From assembly GCF_041916735.1 (NCBI RefSeq), contig NZ_JAYRYY010000015.1: DNA of 64,000 bases; one strand, given 5' to 3'. Below the pieces are notes generated by a model that saw nothing but the letters and a program-made list of their open reading frames with translations, did no database searches and had not been told where the DNA came from. Shown here piece by piece: positions 55,100 to 63,531 of this stretch (position 1 is its first letter; every line of letters starts with the position of its first letter). A program made the translations under genes and the position numbers. The DNA comes from Zoogloea sp016790385. Its GTDB lineage: Bacteria; Pseudomonadota; Gammaproteobacteria; Burkholderiales; Rhodocyclaceae.

Positions 55100-56107
55100 T
55101 TACCGGACGCTGATCTGGTCGAACACGCCGCCGTCGGCGAAGTGGGTCTTCTGGGCCTTGGTCCAGCCGCCGAACACATCGTCGATGGTGAACAGCTTGA
55201 CCGGGGCGAAAGTCTTGGCGTACTTCGCAGCCACCTTAGGATCGATCGGGCGGTAGTAGTTCTTGCCGGCGATATCCTGACCTTCCGGCGAGTACAGGTA
55301 CTTCAGGTATTCCTCGGCGACCTTGCGGGTGCCACGCTTGTCCACCACCTTGTCCACCACGGAAACAGGCGGCTCGGCCAGGATGGACAGGGACGGGGTG
55401 ATGATGTCGAACTTGTCCGGACCCAGCTCCTTGGTGGCCAGGTAGGCTTCGTTCTCCCAGGAGATCAGTACGTCGCCGATTCCGCGCTCGGTGAAGGTGG
55501 TCAGGGAGCCGCGAGCGCCCGAGTCGAGCACCTTCACGTTGCCGTAGATCTTCCTGACCAGATCCTTGGCGCTGGCTTCGCTGCCGCCCGGCAGCTTGAG
55601 GGCGTAGCCCCAGGCAGCCAGGTAGTTCCAGCGGGCGCCGCCGGAGGTCTTGGGGTTGGGCGTGATGACCTCGACGCCGGGCCTCGCCAGGTCATTCCAG
55701 TCCTTGATGTTCGTCGGATTGCCCTTGCGCACCAGGAACACGATGGTGGAGGTATAGGGCGAGGCGTTGTGGGGCAGGCGCTTTTGCCAATCGGCGGGGA
55801 GCAACTTGCCCTTCTCGTGCAGGGCATCCACATCGGCCGCCAGGGCCAGGGTCACCACATCAGCCTCCAGGCCATCGATCACCGAACGTGCCTGCTTGCC
55901 GGAACCACCGTGGGACTGCTTGATGGTGACGGTTTCGTTGTTCCTGGCCTTCCAGTACTTGGCAAAGGCGGCGTTGTAATCCTGGTAGAGCTCACGGGTC
56001 GGGTCGTAGGAGACGTTGAGCAGGGTCACGTCGGCATGGGCCAGGCTGGACAGGCCGAGCACCAGCGCCAGGGACAGGACCGAACGGCGGGCGAAGCGAG
56101 ATTTCAT
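55100..56107 (-). CDS. sbp: Sulfate/thiosulfate-binding protein
   Basis: A 335-aa periplasmic binding protein for the sulfate ABC transporter: signal peptide ending SLAHA, then VTLLNVSYDPTRELYQDYNA, and the family segments KQSHGGSGKQARSVIDGLEA (with the sulfate-binding SGGSGK-like loop), NPKTSGGARWNYLAAWG and SWENEAY. The permease and ATPase genes (cysTWA) are not in the window, so this is a stand-alone copy or the transporter genes lie elsewhere. AGGAAG precedes the ATG. Confidence 0.95.
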   Translation of the reverse strand: MKSRFARRSVLSLALVLGLSSLAHADVTLLNVSYDPTRELYQDYNAAFAKYWKARNNETVTIKQSHGGSGKQARSVIDGLEADVVTLALAADVDALHEKGKLLPADWQKRLPHNASPYTSTIVFLVRKGNPTNIKDWNDLARPGVEVITPNPKTSGGARWNYLAAWGYALKLPGGSEASAKDLVRKIYGNVKVLDSGARGSLTTFTERGIGDVLISWENEAYLATKELGPDKFDIITPSLSILAEPPVSVVDKVVDKRGTRKVAEEYLKYLYSPEGQDIAGKNYYRPIDPKVAAKYAKTFAPVKLFTIDDVFGGWTKAQKTHFADGGVFDQISVR

Positions 56108-56144
56108 GAGACGACTTCCTATGGGCTAAAAGTGAGTGAAGCCG

Positions 56145-56177
56145 AGTCTAGAGAGGGCTGCCGGAATGGCGAACCAA
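56145..56177 (-). promoter_or_regulatory. Sulfur-type promoter of sbp
   Basis: TTGGTT (56172-56177) 21 bp before -10 TAGACT (56145-56150) on the minus strand. The upstream A/T-rich GCATAAAAGTTTTT is a further similarity to other sulfur-starvation promoters. Confidence 0.75.
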
Positions 56178-56378
56178 GAAAAACTTTTATGCTTATTCGC
56201 AGCTGCGTGATTACCTATGCACGAATGGATGGCCCCGGGGCGAAGAAGCACAGACAGCCCAAGTGGTCGAAGTGGGCGTGGGTGTTGATCAGATACTGGA
56301 TGGGCTTTCCCGGCACGGCCTCCCCGGCCCCGGCAATCACTGGCCGGGGCGGGGCGTGGTCCGGTCATGGGCTGCGCC

Positions 56379-57506
56379 TCAGTGGTAGAGCGGCTGGCGG
56401 CCCGGCGCCGTCGCGTTCGCCGGGGCAGCGGAGGCGAACTCGGCCAGGAAACGGCGCACGGCCGGCTCGATGCGCGCTGCGTCGATGAGGAAGCCATCAT
56501 GGCCGTGCTCCGAATCGATGGCGACGAGCTGCGCCCGCAGCAGCTGGCTGGCCAGGTAGAGCTGATCCTCGGGTACGTAAAGGGCGTCCGAGGGGATGGA
56601 GCCCACCAGCACGGGCTGATGGATGCGCCCCAAGGCCGAGGCGCAGCCCCCGCGCCCGCGCCCCAGGTCGTGGCTGTCCATGGCATCGAGCAGCACGCGG
56701 TAGCTGTGGGGGTCGAAGCGCCGGGTCAGATCCTCCCCGTGGTGGCGCAGCCAGCCACGCACGGCGTAGTCGCCCGGGGTGCTTGCATTGGCACCAAAGA
56801 CCTCCCCGCCCAGGTTGCGTCCGAAACGCCGGCCGAGGGAGGCGGGGCTGCGGTAGCTCACCATGGCCATGGCCCTGGCCGCCGCCAGCCCGGCCAGGGG
56901 TGGGTCAGCGGGGTCGTAGTCGCCATTGCGGTAGCGCAGGTCGCCGGCCAGGGCCAGGCGCTGGGCCTCGCTCCAGGCCATGCACCAGGGCGAGTGCTTG
57001 CCTGAGGCGGCGATGCAGGCCACCGCTTCCACCCGGTCGGGGTCGAGCAGGGCCCACTCCAAGGCCTGTAGCCCGCCCATGGACCCACCGATCACGAAGC
57101 GGATGCGGCGGATGCCCAGGGCGTCGGCCAGGCTGATCTGGGCCTGCACCTGGTCGCGGATGGTGATGGCGGGAAAGCGCGCCCCCCAAGGGCGACCGTC
57201 CGGCGCGGGCGAGGTGGGGCCGGTGCTGCCGTAACAGCTCCCCAGCGCGTTGCTGCAAACAATGAAGTGCTGCTCCGGATCGAGGGCCCGACCCGGCCCG
57301 AACAGGGGCGCCCACCAGGCATCGGCGTCGGCCGTGCCGGTGAGGGCGTGGCATACGATGACGGCGTTGTCACCCCGGGCATTGAGACGGCCCCAGGTAC
57401 GGAAGGCGAGCTGCACCCCGGGCAGGCAGCTGCCCGACTCCAGGGCCAGGGGCTGTCCGGTGGTGAAGAGGCGGGTGTGCCCGGACAGACGGCGGAATGG
57501 GCTCAT
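56379..57506 (-). CDS. metX: Homoserine O-acyltransferase
   Basis: A 375-aa alpha/beta-hydrolase-fold enzyme that acylates homoserine, first committed step of methionine synthesis. The nucleophile elbow is IGGSMGGLQALEW (Ser); the other triad members are in VAIDSEHGHDGFL (Asp, His). N-terminal VQLAFRTWGRLNARGDN and ALTGTADAD are typical. Acetyl versus succinyl specificity is not decided by inspection. Last gene of the metNIQ-ligase-metYX set, 15 bp behind metY. Confidence 0.94.
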   Translation of the reverse strand: MSPFRRLSGHTRLFTTGQPLALESGSCLPGVQLAFRTWGRLNARGDNAVIVCHALTGTADADAWWAPLFGPGRALDPEQHFIVCSNALGSCYGSTGPTSPAPDGRPWGARFPAITIRDQVQAQISLADALGIRRIRFVIGGSMGGLQALEWALLDPDRVEAVACIAASGKHSPWCMAWSEAQRLALAGDLRYRNGDYDPADPPLAGLAAARAMAMVSYRSPASLGRRFGRNLGGEVFGANASTPGDYAVRGWLRHHGEDLTRRFDPHSYRVLLDAMDSHDLGRGRGGCASALGRIHQPVLVGSIPSDALYVPEDQLYLASQLLRAQLVAIDSEHGHDGFLIDAARIEPAVRRFLAEFASAAPANATAPGRQPLYH

Positions 57507-57521
57507 GACGGCAGCAGCGCC

Positions 57522-58847
57522 TCAGGCCGCCACACCGAGACCGGCCCGACGCAGGGCGTGGTCGAAGTCGGCCTTGATGTCGTCGATGTGCTCGATGCCC
57601 ACCGACACGCGGATCAGATCGGGGCGCACGCCGGCGCTCCTCTGCTCGGCTTCGGAGAGCTGCTGGTGGGTGGTGGAAGCCGGGTTGATGACCAGGGTCT
57701 TGGCATCGCCCACGTTGGCCAGGTGGCTGGCCAGCTCCACGTTGTCGATGAAGGTACGGGCGGCGTTGGCGCCCCGCTTGATGCCGAAGTTGAGCACCGC
57801 ACCGAAGCCGTTGCGCAGGTATTTTTTCGCCAGCGCATGGTAGGGGCTGTCTTCGAGGCCGTTGTACTCGACCCATGCCACCTGGGGGTGGGCCTTGAGC
57901 CAGCGGGCCAGCTCAAGGGTGTTGTCCAGGTGGCGCTGGACGCGCAGGGACAAGGTCTCGACGCCTTGCAGCAGCTGGAAGGCGTTGAAGGGCGACAGGC
58001 TGGGGCCGATGTCGCGCAGGCCCTCAACCCTGGCGCGGATGGCAAAGGCGATGTTGCCGAAGGGCCCGGCGCTGCCGAACACCTCCCAGAAATTGAGGCC
58101 GTGGTAGCCGGGTGCAGGCGCGGTGAACAGGGGGAATTTGCCGTTCCCCCAGTCGAATCTGCCGGCGTCGACGATGACGCCGCCGACGGAGGTGCCGTGG
58201 CCGCCGATCCATTTGGTGGCCGACTCCACGACGATGTCGGCGCCGTGGTCGATGGGCCGGGCGATGTAACCCCCGGCGCCGAAGGTGTTGTCCACGATCA
58301 GCGGAATGCCGGCCTCGTGGGCCACCCTGGCCAGGGCTTCAAAGTCGGGGATGTTGAAGCGTGGGTTGCCGATGGTCTCCACATAGATGGCCTTGGTGTT
58401 GGCGTCGATGGCGCGGCGGAAATCCTCCGGGTCGTCACCCTCGACAAACTTCACCTTGATGCCCAGGCGCGGGAGGGTGACCTTGAACTGGTTGTAGGTG
58501 CCGCCATACACATAGCTGGTGGACACGATGTTGTCGCCGGCCTGGGCGATGGTGGTGATGGCCAGGAACTGGGCGGCCTGGCCGGAGCTGGTGGCCACCG
58601 CCGCCACCCCGCCTTCAAGGGCGGCGATGCGCTGCTCGAAGACGTCGGTGGTGGGGTTCATGATGCGGGTGTAGATGTTGCCGAACTCCTTCAGCGCAAA
58701 CAGGCGCGCGCCATGCTCGGCGTCGTTGAAGGTGTAGGAGGTGGTCTGGTAGATGGGCACGGCGCGGGCATTGGTGCCCGGCGCCGGCTGCTGGCCGGCA
58801 TGGACCTGTAGGGTTTCGAAACGGTAGGCGGCTTTGCGGTCGGTCAT
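57522..58847 (-). CDS. metY: O-acetylhomoserine sulfhydrylase
   Basis: A 441-aa Cys/Met-metabolism PLP enzyme forming homocysteine from O-acetylhomoserine and sulfide. The PLP Lys is in ESATKWIGGHGTSVGG; other family text is ETLQVHAGQQPAPGTNARAV, YTRIMNPTTDVFEQRIAAL and the C-terminal IRVSVGIEHIDDI. It is longer than cystathionine gamma-synthase and matches MetY. It directly precedes metX in transcription order. Confidence 0.95.
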   Translation of the reverse strand: MTDRKAAYRFETLQVHAGQQPAPGTNARAVPIYQTTSYTFNDAEHGARLFALKEFGNIYTRIMNPTTDVFEQRIAALEGGVAAVATSSGQAAQFLAITTIAQAGDNIVSTSYVYGGTYNQFKVTLPRLGIKVKFVEGDDPEDFRRAIDANTKAIYVETIGNPRFNIPDFEALARVAHEAGIPLIVDNTFGAGGYIARPIDHGADIVVESATKWIGGHGTSVGGVIVDAGRFDWGNGKFPLFTAPAPGYHGLNFWEVFGSAGPFGNIAFAIRARVEGLRDIGPSLSPFNAFQLLQGVETLSLRVQRHLDNTLELARWLKAHPQVAWVEYNGLEDSPYHALAKKYLRNGFGAVLNFGIKRGANAARTFIDNVELASHLANVGDAKTLVINPASTTHQQLSEAEQRSAGVRPDLIRVSVGIEHIDDIKADFDHALRRAGLGVAA

Positions 58848-58908
58848 GGCGATGCTCCTATGAATTGTGTCGGGGCGGCGTCAGCCGCCAGCAGGTTTCG
58901 GGGATATC

Positions 58909-60240
58909 TCAGCCCCACACGCCGCTGCGCCGGTCTTCCACACGCTTGGCCTTGTGGGTGGCGCGGGGCAGGGTATCGGCGGGCAGGATGCTCACCACTG
59001 CGCTGACGCCGGTGATGGACTTGAGCTGGCGGCCGAAGCGGTGGGCCAGCTCCTCATCGCTGCCGGCATAGGCCGGGCTGCGCTCCAGCTCCACGGTGAG
59101 GCGGTCCAGGTGGTTCTCCCGCTCGACGATCAGGCGGTACTCGCCGGTAAGGTCGTGGTCACGCCGGGCGATGGCTTCCACGTCACTGGGAAAGAGGTTG
59201 GCCCCCTTGATGATGAGCATGTCGTCCAGGCGCCCATGCACGCCTTGCAGGCGGATGGAGGTGCGTCCGCAGCCGCAGGGTTCGGAGGTGAAGGACACGA
59301 TGTCGCCGGTACGAAAACGCACCATGGGCCGGGCGGTTTTCTTGAGGGTGGTGAGCACCATCTCCCCGCGGCCGCCCTCCTCCACCGGTTCGTTGGTGTC
59401 GGGGTGCAGCACTTCGACCAGAATGTGGTCCTCGGCCCAGTGCAGGCCATCCTTCTCCTCGCACATGCCGGCGCAGGAGCCAAAGATGTCGGACAGGCCG
59501 TAGTAGTCATACACCGAGGCACCCCACAGGTCCTCGATGCGCTGGCGGGTCTCGGGGATCGAGCCGCCGGGCTCGCCGGCCACAAAGATGCGGCGCACCG
59601 CCAGATCCTTGCGCAGATCGATGCCTTCCTTGATGGCCGTTTCGCCCAGGTACCAGGCGTAGGACGGGGTGGTCCAGATGGCAGTGACCTGGAACTGGCG
59701 CAGGATGGCCAGCAGGCGCTCCGACGGCACGGTGCCGGCGTGGATGGACAAGGCGCCGAGCTTCTGGGCGCCCAGCACGCAGGGCCCGCCGACGAACAGG
59801 GAGAAGTTGAGCGAGTGGGCGTAGCGGTCTTCCGGGCGCAGGCCGGAGCTCCAGAACTGGCGCGCCTCGTAGTCGATCCATTCGTCGAAATCGGTGGCCG
59901 AGAAGGGCGAGGCGGTGGGCACGCCGGTGGAGCCGCTGGAGGCGGAGATGTACACGATGTCCCGCTCGGGCACCGCCACCAGGTCGCCAAAGGGCGGCAC
60001 GGCCAGCTGGCGGTCGCGCAGGGTCTGCTTGTTGATGAAGGGGAAGCGCCGGATGTCGTCCAGGCTGCGCACCTCTTCCGGATGCACCCCGGCCGCATCA
60101 AAGCTGGCCCGGTAATACGGCGAGTGGTGATAGGCGTGGTGCAGATGCTTCTGCAGCAATTGCAGCTTGAGGGCGTCCCAGTCGGCGCGGGGCTGGGTTT
60201 CCAGGGCCTCATCCCAGTAGGGACGGTGGGCGGTGGTCAT
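58909..60240 (-). CDS. Phenylacetate-CoA ligase-family protein in a met operon
   Basis: A 443-aa adenylate-forming enzyme of the PaaK family. ATP-binding motif SASSGSTGVPTASPF, then YDYYGLSDIFGS and FRTGDIVSFTSE, and the C-terminal GRLDDMLIIKGANLFPSDVE. A CGCGRT cysteine cluster occurs as in PaaK enzymes. The substrate is an acid that cannot be specified. It lies between metQ (25 bp) and metY (61 bp) on the same strand, so it is probably cotranscribed with methionine genes, an unexpected partner. The ATG at 60240 follows AAGGTGA. Confidence 0.85.
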   Translation of the reverse strand: MTTAHRPYWDEALETQPRADWDALKLQLLQKHLHHAYHHSPYYRASFDAAGVHPEEVRSLDDIRRFPFINKQTLRDRQLAVPPFGDLVAVPERDIVYISASSGSTGVPTASPFSATDFDEWIDYEARQFWSSGLRPEDRYAHSLNFSLFVGGPCVLGAQKLGALSIHAGTVPSERLLAILRQFQVTAIWTTPSYAWYLGETAIKEGIDLRKDLAVRRIFVAGEPGGSIPETRQRIEDLWGASVYDYYGLSDIFGSCAGMCEEKDGLHWAEDHILVEVLHPDTNEPVEEGGRGEMVLTTLKKTARPMVRFRTGDIVSFTSEPCGCGRTSIRLQGVHGRLDDMLIIKGANLFPSDVEAIARRDHDLTGEYRLIVERENHLDRLTVELERSPAYAGSDEELAHRFGRQLKSITGVSAVVSILPADTLPRATHKAKRVEDRRSGVWG

Positions 60241-60265
60241 GGGGGGGGTCACCTTTCCCTTGGAG

Positions 60266-61090
60266 TCACTGCAAGAACGAGGGGCGGGCGTAACCGGCAA
60301 AGTGCTTGTCCAGGGCGGTGCGGTATTCCGGGGTATGGAATGCGGCGGCGATGTCCCTGGCCCAGGGCTTGTCCTTGTCGTCGGTCTTCACCGCCACCAC
60401 GTTCAGGTAGTGGTCGGGGGTCTTTTCCAGGGCCACGGCTTCGGTGAGCTTGAGGCCGGAGGAGATGGCGAAATTGCCGTTGATCAGGGCGAACTCGGCG
60501 TCGTCCAGGGTGCGCGGCAACTGGGCGGCCTCGATGGGGGTGAGCACCAGCTTGCGCGGGTTCTCGGCCACGTCCTTCTCGGTGGCCTTCAGGGGGTCGA
60601 CGCCGGCCTTCACCTTGAGAAGCTTGAGCTGCTCCAGGAAAACCAGGGCCCGGGCCAGGTTGCTGGGGTCATTCGGCAGGGTGATGCGGTCGCCGTCCTT
60701 CAGCTCGTTGAGGCTCCTGCGCTTCTTGGAGTAGAGGCCCAGGGGGGCGATGGGCGCCTTGGTGATGTCCACCAGGCTCAGGCCCTTGTCGGCGCTGAAC
60801 TTCTTCAGATAGATGATGTGCTGGAACAGATTGGCATCCAGGGAGCCCTGGGCCAGGGCGAGGTTGGGCTGCACGTAGTCGTTGAACTCGACGAGCTTGA
60901 CGGTGTAGCCCTTCTTTTCGAGCACGGGCTTGATGCCGAGCTTGAGCTGATCGAAGTTGGAGCCGGCGGTGGCGCCGAGGGTCAGGGTCTTCTTTTCCTG
61001 GGCCTGGGCGGTGGCGGCCCCCAGGCCGATGGTGGCGACGAGGCCGGCGACGGACAAGAAGTGCAGGGCGAAATGGCGACGGGATTTCAT
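60266..61090 (-). CDS. metQ: Methionine ABC transporter binding protein
   Basis: A 274-aa NlpA/MetQ-family binding protein: signal peptide ending ATAQA, no lipobox, so probably soluble in the periplasm. Family text includes VKLVEFNDYVQPNLALAQGS, LDANLFQHIIYLKKF, and ITLPNDPSNLARALVFLEQL. The ATG at 61090 follows AGGAG. Third gene of metN-metI-metQ. Confidence 0.93.
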   Translation of the reverse strand: MKSRRHFALHFLSVAGLVATIGLGAATAQAQEKKTLTLGATAGSNFDQLKLGIKPVLEKKGYTVKLVEFNDYVQPNLALAQGSLDANLFQHIIYLKKFSADKGLSLVDITKAPIAPLGLYSKKRRSLNELKDGDRITLPNDPSNLARALVFLEQLKLLKVKAGVDPLKATEKDVAENPRKLVLTPIEAAQLPRTLDDAEFALINGNFAISSGLKLTEAVALEKTPDHYLNVVAVKTDDKDKPWARDIAAAFHTPEYRTALDKHFAGYARPSFLQ

Positions 61091-61139
61091 GGTGATGTTC
61101 TCCTGGAACGATTCGGGTTGTGGTCTTGTTTTAGGGGGT

Positions 61140-61823
61140 TCAACGCTTGTCCACGTGGCGGGCAGCCCACTGGCCAAGAAACTGGATGCTCTGCACCAGC
61201 ACCACCAGCAGCACGATGGTGATGAGCATGACGTCGGTCTGGAAGCGGTAGTAGCCGTAGCGGATGGCCAGATCGCCGATGCCGCCGCCGCCCACCACGC
61301 CAGCCACCGCCGAGTAGGACAGGAAGCTCACCGCCAGCACGGTGACGGCCAGCACCAGGCCCGAGCGGGCCTCCACCAGCAGCACGTGGCGGACGATCTG
61401 CAGGGGCGAGGCGCCCATGGCCTCGGCGGCCTCGATGACGCCGCGGGGCACGTCGCGCAGGGTCTGCTCGATGAGCCGGGCAAAGTAGAAGATCGCCGCA
61501 ATCGACAGAGGCACACTGGCCGCCAGGGGGCCGATGGACGTACCGGCGATGACCCGGGTGAAGGGCGAGATGGCCACCAGCAGAATGATGAAGGGGAAGC
61601 TCCGCACCACGTTGATGAGCCCATTGGCCACCAGATTGAAGCTGCGAAAGCGCTCCAGCGACTGGCCCCGGCTGGTCAGGAAGACCAGCAGACCCAGCGC
61701 ACCACCTATGACGATGGCCGCCGACAGGCAGATGGCCATCATCAGCAGGGTCTCGCCGGTGGCCTTGAGGATCTCGGGCAGCAGCTCGTTGAGGGTGTCG
61801 AAGAGGGACGTGGTCTCAGGCAT
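61140..61823 (-). CDS. metI: Methionine ABC transporter permease
   Basis: A 227-aa inner-membrane permease with five predicted helices and the EAA loop IEAAEAMGASPLQIVRHVLL. The ATG at 61823 overlaps the metN stop by 8 bp. It is 49 bp from metQ. Longer upstream readings run through metN and are rejected. Confidence 0.93.
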   Translation of the reverse strand: MPETTSLFDTLNELLPEILKATGETLLMMAICLSAAIVIGGALGLLVFLTSRGQSLERFRSFNLVANGLINVVRSFPFIILLVAISPFTRVIAGTSIGPLAASVPLSIAAIFYFARLIEQTLRDVPRGVIEAAEAMGASPLQIVRHVLLVEARSGLVLAVTVLAVSFLSYSAVAGVVGGGGIGDLAIRYGYYRFQTDVMLITIVLLVVLVQSIQFLGQWAARHVDKR

Positions 61824-62673
61824 GGGCGGCCTCCAGGGCAAAGTGGTGGCCGGTGGCGGAATCGGGCCGGCCGGAAGGTGACGGGCTGGCCGCCGGGCCT
61901 GCACCGAAGTCGCTGAGCCAGCTGGCCAGACGCGAGCCTTCAGGGATACGCCCGTCGGCAATGTTGAGCTGCTCGACGATGCGCCCGGCCTCCATCACCG
62001 ACACCCGGTGGCACAGGCGGCGGATGACCTCCATCTCGTGGCTGACCAGCAGGATGCTGACGCCGAACTTCCGGTTGGCGTCGGCCAGCACGCCGAGCAG
62101 GTCGAGGGTGGTGCGCGGGTCGAGGGCCGAGGTGGGCTCATCGGCCAGCAGTACATGGGGTTCCGGCGCCAGGGCGCGGGCGATGGCGACGCGCTGCTTC
62201 TGGCCACCGGACAGACGCCCGGGATAGACGTCGGCCTTTTCGGCCAGGCCCACGAAATCCAGGCACACCTTCACCCGCTCGCGGATGCGCGCCGGGCTTT
62301 CACCGGCGATGCGCATGGGCAGTGCCACGTTGTCGGCGACGGTCTGGTTATGCAGCAGGTTGAAGTGCTGGAAAATCATGCCGATGCGGTGCCGCGCACG
62401 GCGCAGGCCGGCGGCGGAGAGGCGGGTCAGATCCTCCCCATGGACGATGACCTCGCCCGCATCGGGGCGCTCCAGCAGGTTCACGATGCGCAGCAGGGTG
62501 GATTTGCCGGCGCCAGAGAAACCGATGATGCCGTGGATCTCGCCGGTGGCGATGCGCAGGCTGGTGGGGAGCACCCCCACCAGGCGCCCGCCCGGATCGG
62601 CAAAACGGCGGGACACCCCGCGCAACTCGATGGCGGGGGCCGGGAACAGGGAAAGGGAAGCGGTCTGGGACAT
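61816..62673 (-). CDS. metN: Methionine ABC transporter ATPase
   Basis: A 285-aa ABC ATPase: Walker A GFSGAGKST, signature LSGGQKQRVAIARAL, Walker B VLLADEPTSALD and the H-loop LVSHEM. The ~60 residues after the core look short or different from the usual MetN ACT-like regulatory tail (~95 residues), so methionine feedback may be reduced; this is tentative. Start chosen as ATG 62673 after AAGG; a TTG five codons upstream is possible. First gene of the metNIQ-ligase-metYX transcript. Confidence 0.92.
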   Translation of the reverse strand: MSQTASLSLFPAPAIELRGVSRRFADPGGRLVGVLPTSLRIATGEIHGIIGFSGAGKSTLLRIVNLLERPDAGEVIVHGEDLTRLSAAGLRRARHRIGMIFQHFNLLHNQTVADNVALPMRIAGESPARIRERVKVCLDFVGLAEKADVYPGRLSGGQKQRVAIARALAPEPHVLLADEPTSALDPRTTLDLLGVLADANRKFGVSILLVSHEMEVIRRLCHRVSVMEAGRIVEQLNIADGRIPEGSRLASWLSDFGAGPAASPSPSGRPDSATGHHFALEAAHA

Positions 62674-62704
62674 GGTGCCTTGCAACAAAAACAGCGATGG
62701 GCCG

Positions 62705-62737
62705 ACTTTAGCGCCGGCCCATCAGCCCCCAAACCAA
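62705..62737 (-). promoter_or_regulatory. Sulfur-type promoter of metNIQ
   Basis: TTGGTT (62732-62737) 21 bp before -10 TAAAGT (62705-62710) on the minus strand; a GCATAGCAACG tract lies further upstream. Confidence 0.7.
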
Positions 62738-62822
62738 TCAATTCTTCGTTGCTATGCAGGCTCACGCTGCATTGCTTTTCAGGTGACGTAAGGGCAACAC
62801 CCTCGCGGAAAGCCGCGCCGGC

Positions 62823-63161
62823 TCAGAACTTCTGCCTGAGATCAGCCCGGCCGCTGGTGGCACAGGGACAGCACCCCAGCTGGTCCAGGCGCTCCCGCAC
62901 CTCGGTGGCCGAATGACGGCAGAACACCATGGGAATACCCAGATCCTCGGCCTGCTTGCGCACATTGCGCATCAACATGTGACTGGCCCGGTCGCACATG
63001 AACACCACCAGCCCGGTGCGCCGCGACAGCTGACGACGGTTTTCGGACGCCTTGCGACCGGGCCAGTGGTCGATGTCCTTGATACCCAACTGATCGGCCA
63101 CCCTGAGAATTTCGCTGCGGATACCCTCGATGCGATCCGCGCCGACGATGACGGCCTGCAT
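62823..63161 (-). CDS. DUF2325 protein
   Basis: A 112-aa protein matching the DUF2325 fold: QAVIVGADRIEGIRSEILRV, then LVVFMCDRASHMLMRNVRKQ and GIPMVFCRHSATEVRERLDQ. Cys residues near the end (LGCCPC) could bind metal. Related small proteins are found near redox or metal genes; the function is unknown. The ATG at 63161 follows GGAG. It is transcribed alone and its gene runs towards metN. Confidence 0.8.
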   Translation of the reverse strand: MQAVIVGADRIEGIRSEILRVADQLGIKDIDHWPGRKASENRRQLSRRTGLVVFMCDRASHMLMRNVRKQAEDLGIPMVFCRHSATEVRERLDQLGCCPCATSGRADLRQKF

Positions 63162-63531
63162 GGGAAAGCTCCATTTCATGAATGCGCTGACGCCATGCAG
63201 TGTGTGGCCCCGATGCGGCGCTCCAAACCATATTGTTTCGATATGCATTCCACGCCGGAATGAAATGGCCGGCATTCCATGAATGGAGCCAAGCTATTGA
63301 AATAACATAAAAAGCCCTTTTCCCGGCGATCATCAGCAATACCCTGCCCGGTGTTGGCGCGCGATTTGCATGCCTGCCAGGAGGGTGCCGTGGGGTGATG
63401 ACGCCCGTGCCCGCATCGCCCCCGCACACCACAGGCCGGCCTCCACGGCGGCGCAAACCCCTGCTGCACTCAGGGTTGAAGTTGGCACGCCATACGGCCA
63501 GACTGGGATGACCCTCTGAGCGGAGCTTTCC
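63162..63531. other. Divergent control region of the DUF2325 and PAS genes
   Basis: A 370-bp gap containing a perfect inverted repeat CATAT-N7-ATATG (63229-63245) and, beside it, alternating copies of CATTCC/GGAATG (63245-63285), which together look like operators for the DUF2325 gene. The A-rich stretch at 63296-63315 may contain a promoter; no clear -10/-35 pair was settled. Confidence 0.45.

Noticed and set aside
56367..56400. tRNA-like D-arm text CTCAGTGGTAGAGC
   Set aside because: It is the 3' end of metX read on the other strand; no matching acceptor, anticodon or T arm is found.
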